DNA from: Cyclaneusma minus
Lineage: Eukaryota > Ascomycota > Leotiomycetes > Marthamycetales > Marthamycetaceae
Assembly: GCA_037179335.1 (NCBI GenBank)
Contig: JAKZHN010000018.1
Span: 558,001 to 622,000 of the forward strand
Length of the DNA: 64,000 nucleotides
Reading direction: 5' to 3'
Made by a program: the position numbers and the translations under genes. Below are positions 57,422-64,000 of this stretch, one piece after another. The notes below the pieces were generated by a model. That model was not told the DNA's origin and searched no databases. It worked only from the letters and a program-made list of their open reading frames with translations. How positions within the stretch are numbered: the stretch's first letter is position 1; every line of letters begins with the position of its first letter.

Positions 57422-58870
57422 TCAAGTGTAGACCGAGCAATCAAAATTGCTAGCATCATCAGGATCAGTCGGAATAATGCCACTCTGCACTGCCAGCTGG
57501 TAGTCCCAGCGATAGTCTCCCAGGTTGGTCTTCCAGCTCCAGAAGATCCAGCCGTCCTGCTTGTTGTAAGCCTGGACCTGCGCGCTCCACCAGTTGGTGT
57601 AGAACTGGGCGTTGGCAGATGTAGTGGCGAAGTCGCTGTCGTCTTGATAAGTCGTGTTGGGCGAGATGCACCATTCACCGACGATGACGGGAGAATCGAC
57701 TGGTGATGAGGTGATGTTCAGATTGCAGGCGGCGGAAAGGTAGTTTTCCTGCGTTGGCGCGATGCGATAGTCGTATTTGAGGTAGCTGTGGTCGTCGTAT
57801 GCGAGGAGGTCGGTGTTGGAGATGTCTTGTTCGGGAATTCCGGAGCCCCAGTGTTCATCCTGGTTTCAGTCAGAAGATTCAAGGGGCAACTGCTGAAGAA
57901 GGCTTACCATCATTTGAATGTGCAGTTTGTCGGCTTCAGCAACGCCGTAGGACGATTCAACCGCTCGAACTGCTGCGACTGCGTTGGGGTAGTACTCCGA
58001 CACCAGAGTGGGCTCGTTTGCGACGGGCTCGTTGAGGATTTCGATCATGCCGACGCCTTTCAACTGAGGATTCTGGCCGTTGAAGACCATTTCAGTGATG
58101 TTCCCCAAAAACCAGTAAGCTCGCTGATACTGGTAGTCTTGGTAGAAGCCGGGAGTCGATGCATCTTGACAACACAGTCAGCAAAGGCGTCTTGTCCAAT
58201 CTATGGATACAGGTAAACCCCAATGATTAGGAATATCCCCGGTAACTAAGAATATCCTAGATAATTGGGAATATTCCCAAGGAACTGTAAACTCACATTG
58301 TCCGGTGAAAGGCTGCTGCGCAACCTGGGCTCCAGGAGCTCCATGCAAGTCCAAGATGATGTACATGCCAGCATCAGTGGCAGCCTGGCAGAGATCAAGT
58401 AGGTACGGCAGGCCGCCCTGCGGGAAGTGCTCGCTGTCTTCGTACACCAAGCCTTCGATGATCCAGTATCCCAAGGGGATGCGAATCGTGTTCAGGCCAT
58501 AGTTCACCATGGTCGAAATGTCGTTGGAAGTGATCCAGCTGGCCCAATGGGTGGCCCAGACGCTGTTGGCCTGCTCCTGACCCAGCGCAGACACACAGTC
58601 GAACTCAGATTTGGCGGAACCACAGCCCATGTTGGACCACTCGGTGGAGGCCATCCATTTCTCGATGATGAACTGGGAGCCGAGGTTGACTCCCTTGATG
58701 GTGGAGCTGGGGAGGTAGCGGCGGTCCTTGAAGGTGCGGTGGCCGGAGGATGAGATGGACTCCGAGCGCGTCTGGAGGTGAGGCATGGCGGCGAAGTAGT
58801 TCTTGTCTTTGGGGAGCCACGCCAAAGTCAAGCTGGCAAGTGCCAGGAGGGAGAGGATTTGAAGCTTCAT
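57422..58870 (-). CDS. GH5 exo-beta-1,3-glucanase-like glycosidase
   Basis: Exons 58870-58297, 58164-57908, 57859-57422, about 422 aa. The signal peptide is MKLQILSLLALASLTLA. Typical GH5_9 signatures are GVNLGSQFIIEKWM, GLNTIRIPLGYWI, ILDLHGAPGAQ, the acid/base in EILNEP (Glu237) and the nucleophile in VIVGEWCIS (Glu339), then WIFWSWKTNLG. The enzyme should release glucose from beta-1,3-glucan in the wall or substrate. Intron 1 (58296-58165, 132 nt) contains a 78-bp repeat insert; without it and the duplicated TA the intron would be 52 nt, in line with its neighbours. The C-terminus (FDCSVYT) is complete and shows no GPI signal. Confidence 0.9.
58210..58287. mobile_element. TA-flanked 78-bp palindromic-repeat insert inside a glucanase intron
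   Basis: Bounded by TA at 58208-58209 and 58288-58289, beginning CAGG and ending ACTG. The interior holds three 19-bp units (GGAATATCCCCGGTAACTA, AGAATATCCTAGATAATTG, GGAATATTCCCAAGGAACTG) plus a partial one. CAG...CTG ends between TA dinucleotides are those expected for Tc1/mariner-type insertions. Terminal repeats are otherwise very short, so movement as a transposon is inferred. Confidence 0.55.
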
Positions 58871-61656
58871 AGTCGAAGCGGTGCGCTGATGCGTGGTGGG
58901 ATTCAGTGGACGTAGTTCTGGTCGAAGAGTGAGAGGGGAGGTTCAGCGGTGCGCTGATGGATGCGGAGTTCGAAGTGGTATCTGGGCAAAGAGTGAGATG
59001 TCAGGTCTGCGCGGTGTGGTCGCTTTTATTCGAGGCTAGGCGCCGTCAAAGTCGAGGGAGCGCAGCGGCCGGCACGGGCTGAATCTGATAAAGGGCTTAG
59101 GACCGTTATCTGAATTATAAGACGGCGAGGTCTGGAAGAAGTGAAGAGAAACTGCAAGTGTAGTGAAGGAGAAGGGCAACGGCTGGCGCAGCGGGATGTC
59201 TGCTTTCTTCCAGGTAAGTCATGGGAGTGAAGTTTATATAGTCACATCTTGATGGTATTTCCAGCTGATGTCTGCGAGACCGAATATCAGGGAATTCTAC
59301 GAGTAGGATTGCACGAGCATCTACAGCACGCGTATACCAGTATATCATAGGTAGCCTAGCCTAGAATCCTCAACGCCCTCCATCAGCAACCTGCCGTACA
59401 CTTGTCACTGAATTGTCAGTGGCTGTGTGTCTCCAGTGTCTGCTTGTGACCACGTCCTAAGTTACTGATTTGCCGTGTGCTTTTCCGTTGGCTTGTTACC
59501 AGCATAGAGCTCCGTCCCCAGAGCCAATCGCCATACAAAACCAGGGCGTGGGGGTTGTGTATAAGCCTCATATATTTGGCCGATGCTGTCAACTATACCC
59601 AAGCACTCGGGCCTAGGCGTCCAATCTGACTCGGCCGGAACTTCATCTCATCGAATTGGGGTTCAAGATCGGTTAATAGGGCCGATGCAGAGATCCTGAT
59701 TGTGGCACAAAGGGGCTGGCACACCTGAACCCCGGAAGTCCAGCCCTATAACGGGAGCCGGGAACAGGCGACACCTTGTTTCTACATGCATAAACCACAG
59801 TTGAGGCTGGAGCAATAGGTTACTGAGCACGCGAGCCATCTTTAGAATCACTGTCTGCCGAGTAGGTGAGTTACGTGAAAGGAGTCTCAGGTAGGCAGTG
59901 TTCAGTCGGGTCATTTGAAGTGATCGAGTTATCATGATGAAGCATGTGCTGAGAAGGTACCTCGGACTATCTCACTAGCCACTAGGAAAATGCCAAGTCA
60001 CTGAGTACAAAATTGTCAAGGCATTGGGATCATGTTTCAAGTAAGTGTAAGTTGACAACAACTGGTCACGGTGCGGCGGGACTCGCTTGGTGGTGTGGGC
60101 GGAACGGTATCACAGTGGTACCATTTCAGCTGGCGGCCCCCAGATCTCGTTGACGAATATAACTCAACCACGACTGCTTCCCTCCCGCCGCGCCTTTTCC
60201 TGCCGCGTTTGACGGCACCGTGGCAGCACCGCCGTGTTCAGCCCACATCAGAGACGTCTTCATCGTCAGGCTCACAATCCTGCCGACTTTGGCATTGAGC
60301 ATGGAAGTCCGGGAAACCTCGACGTGATAGAGAGACGTGGCTTGACACCCGGCGCCCATCTTGCGCCTCTTCTCAGTGGTCGACAGGGCTGAAACGAGTG
60401 CCTCGGGGACGCCTCCAATCCTTGTCATCTTCAACACTTGTCGAGCCCTCCGTCTTCCCGGTCGCTACAGAACTACAGAGATGAAGTCGACCGATCCTAT
60501 TTACGACGAGCAGGATCGCTGAGCCGCGATGTTGCGAAACTACGTGATGGATGCTCCGCCTCTATTCCTCCATCACGCTGTTTCGATCTTCCGGTACCTG
60601 TCACTCCCCTGCTCGAGAAGCTGTGCCTGAACCAGTCGCTGAAAGGCCGAGGTAATCCGGTTTCACAATTCCCTTCGTCGTCTAAAAAGTTGTTATATTT
60701 GCTTCTGCTAGAAAAGCCTTCCGCATTGTCATCTATGCTTCGTTACTCATCCCATCGCGGTCTTTGCGCATTTTCCACTCGTCACAGGGCTGATCCAGAC
60801 TTGGTGACCGGCGTCGAAAATTGCGCTCTCTTGTTACTGGCTCGTCCAAAAAAGGAATGTCGTCGTCCCTTCAAGGCAGCGAACCTGTGACACTTGACAA
60901 TTTCGACTGAAGCCGTTGGTCGATCCCGCACGTTCCGCCCTCCAAAGAGGGAAGCTCCAAAGAGGGAAGTTCAGCTTTTGGACACGTCCCGAGGTGAACA
61001 TTGGATTTGTCTTTCTTTAGACCATGGACAATTTTCTCGCACTGGCGGTCTTATGTCGGCCGATAGAGGATAGCGTGTGATCGGGTCAACGCCCCTGACT
61101 ACATCTCAGGACTCGAAGCTGCAGAGACTAGGCTCCACGTACTTTTCAGTGTATGATCTCGTGTGCTCCAAGAGTTGGGGGATGTACGGGTCGAGGATTT
61201 TGGGTTATTTTTGACCCATGATTGACTACCCCTCGCGGACCCCTGGGTGCGGTGTCTGCCTCCCTACTGCCTCTTGCTACTGAATCGGACTCTGCTCATT
61301 TCATGCATCAGAATATGCCTTCAGGTGCCTACCCAGTAGGCCTACAAGGTCCTCCAAGTGGAATCAACAAAGAATACCAAGAGCTGAGGCTGAAGATGAA
61401 GCAGTCCCGATTGCAACAGCACGCTATCTTGCTCTACAACCACCGGACGACTCTCCCACCCCTGTCAGTTTCTCTCGCTGTCGAGTCTTCAAGCTCTCAC
61501 TGAAGGTGTGGGTTTGAACGTGTCAACTTTGCAGAAAGCTCTGGAATCCACTCTCGGTATCAACTCCAAAAGAATCGGGGGTCTAGAATCGACGTTTTAG
61601 TAGCTGCAAGTCCCAAGTCAATTCCCCCCATGTGGCAAGTCATGCCAAATACGATA
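58871..61656. other. Gene-poor stretch
   Basis: About 2.8 kb. A plus-strand ORF of 150 codons (60438-60890) and a minus-strand ORF (60437-60126) abut each other, have no recognised domain and look like chance frames. Near 61290-61500 a plus-strand frame reads protein-like (YPVGLQGPPSGINKEYQELR) and may be an exon of a decayed gene continuing to 63.6 kb. Confidence 0.35.
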
Positions 61657-61858
61657 CAGTCATGCGACAAAAGTCTGAACCCCCCTTCAAGATTTGAGAA
61701 TATTCGCAGTAATTGGAAATATCCCCAGTGATTGGGAATATTTCCAATGATTGGGAATATCCCCAATAATTGTGAATATTGTAAAGATTTCGATACATAG
61801 CTGACTACTGTCACACGCTTGAGACAGGAAGGGGGTTCAGACTTTTGTCGTTCCACTG
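61657..61858. mobile_element. Tc1/mariner-like MITE, 202 bp, with 19-bp repeat array inside
   Basis: Flanked by TA (61655-61656, 61859-61860). Terminal inverted repeats of about 32 bp: left CAGT, four differing bases, then CGACAAAAGTCTGAACCCCC; right end reads the same on the other strand with one fewer C. The TIR resembles the CAGTGG...GACAAAAGT ends of Tc1-like elements. The interior 61693-61792 has four 19-bp units, e.g. GGAATATTTCCAATGATTG and GGAATATCCCCAATAATTG. It is far too short to encode a transposase, hence non-autonomous. Confidence 0.78.
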
Positions 61859-63154
61859 TATTGACATCGAGCCAGACAAACGACAGCAGCCACAGACAAA
61901 CGACAGCAGCCACAGACGTTCGACAGCACGCAGATACGCGCACGATGCAAAGGAATGATCGTTCTGTCACCAAACTGGCTCATTCGATTGGCTTCCAATG
62001 TTCCAACCCCAGAGAATTTGTGTGCATACCTAACATAACGTGGTGATGTTTGGTTCCAAACTTTCGAAATAGCAGTCGCTGAGAGATGCCCCACAGGCCA
62101 GAAACGGCCTCGCAGCTAGATGTGGAGGAAGACATAACCAAAGATTGATGGAACAATACCCAGCAATCAACGTTTCTCAATGGAATCTTTCAGCTCTTAC
62201 ATACCAGGAAATTGGACGACTTACAGCCCTGACTCCAGGCAACACCGTATGTATTCCGTTCAACCCGACATTCTGCTGTGTTGCAAACTGACTGGGCTGG
62301 TAGGAAAGACCCGGGACCTACGGCCAAACGGGCTAAGGCCAAACGGCCACCTACCTTAGTGTAACGTCAACAAACGCGAAGTAATTCAGAAATTCTTCTC
62401 CCCGCCATTTCTCTACTATCATTGAGTCCGGCAAAGTGTACCACTGGTGTGTATATTGATTTCATTGCAGTTTTATCGAGCGTGGGAGAGTGAGCAGGGT
62501 GCTGTTTTCAACTGTCCGGGTTGAACAGAGTGTAAGCAAACGCACATCGATTCACGGACTGAAAGGAAAGTCAAGGAGACTTGACTCGTATTGCGAACAT
62601 TGGGGGTTGACCACAAGGTGATCATTGAGATTACTTGTGACTATGAGTCTCATATCCAGGTTGGTATATTGACATGGTGCAAGCGCAGCAGAATCAAGAG
62701 TTTGGAAGTTTCGAGAAACGGGAAATGGATAAATTTGATGACCATGATAGCTCATGGAGAAGTATGATGGCAGCAGGCAAGCTTCTTCAAAAGGTGGCAT
62801 TGGAGGCTATGACGAAGCTAGACTCTGTTCCCTTGGACCCCCTTTTCAGAACTCGAGAGGACCAGATGCGACGTCGACAACAAGTATGGGAGGGGTTCCC
62901 AGGGATCTGCTGAACTTACTGACTGTTCAGACCCCGACTCGCCCAAAGACCTCAAAAAAACCAACACAAGACTCAGAACGCTCGGCGAAAACTTCGAGAA
63001 CGTCTACCGAGTTCACTCGCGATTAGACCCGTTGCGTTCCGCCTGTTCAGGTATGAGATCAAGATCCTGTCTAAATACATTTGTGTTCGAAATCCGAGAC
63101 TAGGAGTTGTTACTGACGAGATTTCATTATCAACAGACTGCCGGAGCAAAAGCC
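61859..63154. other. Possible decayed or unresolved exons
   Basis: Protein-like stretches on the plus strand: near 62158-62247 (AINVSQWNLSALTYQEIGRL, ending at a GTATGT donor) and 62850-63050 (after a pyrimidine-rich acceptor; DSPKDLKKTNTRLRTLGENF, ending at GTATGA). Joining the latter to the acceptor at 63136 leads to a stop at 63208, so it does not fuse with the frame starting at 63155. A competing frame from ATG 62674 is also open for 70 codons. Confidence 0.3.
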
Positions 63155-63613
63155 ATGTCGACCTCCTCTACTACCCAGCCCTCGGGCTCCGAAATGCTAC
63201 CATTCGTTAACGATGCTCAGATGTACGTGACTGTTCCTGCCCGACCCTACCTGAACGTCGACGCCCTCTCACTCGACTTCCCACTCCGCACTCTGGTCAA
63301 ACCCCAATACAAACACCTCCGCCCCGACCAGATCGTAGCACAGCATCTCGACTACAACACCTTCGAAAGACTGCTGCCCATATGGTTGAGAATCCAGGAA
63401 GTCCCCTTGCCGCACTGGTGGCATAGTATTTGGTGGCATCGTGTTGTACAAGAGGGGTCGAGACGCATATTGAAACAGGTCGAGGTCAAGGACCAGCTGA
63501 GCTTTGAAGAGATGGTCAATGTGCTCTTGCGCGATGCGGGAGAGGACGGGGACGCGCCATCCAGGGTCCTATGCATTGCGGATCTGGGGTTCGATGAGAC
63601 TGCTGTATTCTAG
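63155..63613 (+). CDS. Conserved-looking protein of unknown function
   Basis: 152 aa from ATG 63155, which follows an intron-like acceptor (AG at 63135-63136), so upstream exons are possible. Composition is clearly protein-like with many aromatic residues (LPHWWHSIWWHRVVQEGSRR) and ordered charged segments (QVEVKDQLSFEEMVNVLLRD). The N-terminal 20 residues are Ser/Thr-rich. There is no signal peptide or membrane helix, and no domain was recognised. Confidence 0.5.
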   Translation: MSTSSTTQPSGSEMLPFVNDAQMYVTVPARPYLNVDALSLDFPLRTLVKPQYKHLRPDQIVAQHLDYNTFERLLPIWLRIQEVPLPHWWHSIWWHRVVQEGSRRILKQVEVKDQLSFEEMVNVLLRDAGEDGDAPSRVLCIADLGFDETAVF

Positions 63614-64000
63614 GAGAATTCTGGTATCGAGGGACCCTAGATTGCAGGCCGGGGAGGAGCTGGTCTTGGCAAGGGGATGAGGGGCATGGAATCGACGATA
63701 TGGAATATGAAAGAAGATTGGAGAAGTCTTGGTTTCATGTTATAACTATGTCGCTGGTCTTTTAGAGGGAGATTCAGGGAGGGGGCGATCGGTGCAATAA
63801 GAGTTGCAGATGTGTCGGTCTAAATAAACAAGGATAATCGTAGAGGCCCCCTCCCCACCCTGACTTTGATCGCGTACATTAATATTTCTTCCGCGAGCCA
63901 TCTGATAATGTTCAATCGTGGAGAAGGGTGGCTTTGAGGGCCTTAGGAGGTGCCTATGGGGTAATTAGCTAGACGAGATTCCGTTTCTCGTTATCTAGAA
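63614..64000. other. Intergenic to window end
   Basis: 3' flank of the preceding gene. I see nothing else. Confidence 0.4.

Noticed and set aside
1..64000. CRISPR arrays, rRNA genes or bacterial operon signals
   Set aside because: None was seen. Intron-rich genes and fungal families show this is eukaryotic nuclear DNA.

Overview
The window is nuclear DNA of a filamentous ascomycete (Pezizomycotina). Coding genes carry short introns of about 48-70 nt with CTAAC-type branch sites, gene families are typically fungal (S28 peptidase, GH27, GH5, BBE oxidase, OMA1, Prp6, CYT-4-like RNase), and a 12.8 kb AT-rich block has the look of RIP (repeat-induced point mutation). Two near-identical introns in unrelated genes resemble the introner-like elements described in Dothideomycetes, so that class is my best guess (inference). 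All exon models were made by eye from splice signals, reading frame and family motifs. Base counts are manual.

Layout. 1-1767: 3' part of a gamma-glutamyltranspeptidase-family gene. 2772-5182 (-): GH27 alpha-galactosidase. 5831-7832 (-): secreted arylsulfotransferase-like protein. 8518-21361: a nested pair of LTR retrotransposons. The outer element has 203/202-bp LTRs and a perfect 5-bp target duplication GTCGA. A Copia element (12744-18499, about 208/210-bp LTRs) sits inside it. Both interiors are degraded to AT-rich sequence. 22027-23667 (-): flavoprotein. 24793-26403 (+): membrane-anchored unknown protein. 26736-28320: diverged tandem repeat of about 380-500 bp with pol III-like boxes. 31151-31441 (-): molybdopterin synthase small subunit. 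31997-35958 (+): mitochondrial RNB exoribonuclease, convergent with an acidic unknown gene.

38976-48302 looks like a small metabolic cluster: an FAD monooxygenase fused to an acetoacetate-decarboxylase-like domain, an SDR, a BBE-type FAD oxidase and an MFS transporter, in alternating orientation. No PKS, NRPS or terpene backbone is visible. 48494-58870 is mostly housekeeping: OMA1 protease, S28 carboxypeptidase, splicing factor Prp6 and a GH5 exo-beta-1,3-glucanase.

The most unusual signals are non-coding. (1) Two 69-nt introns in unrelated genes share about 81% identity over 52 nt. (2) A 19-bp palindromic minisatellite (consensus about GGAATATYCCNARTRATTG) recurs at four or five places. One array lies inside a 202-bp TA-flanked Tc1/mariner-like MITE. 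Another is a 78-bp TA-flanked insert inside a glucanase intron, and removing it restores a normal intron length. (3) The tandem repeat at 26.7-28.3 kb. (4) Two introns that need GC-AG splice borders.
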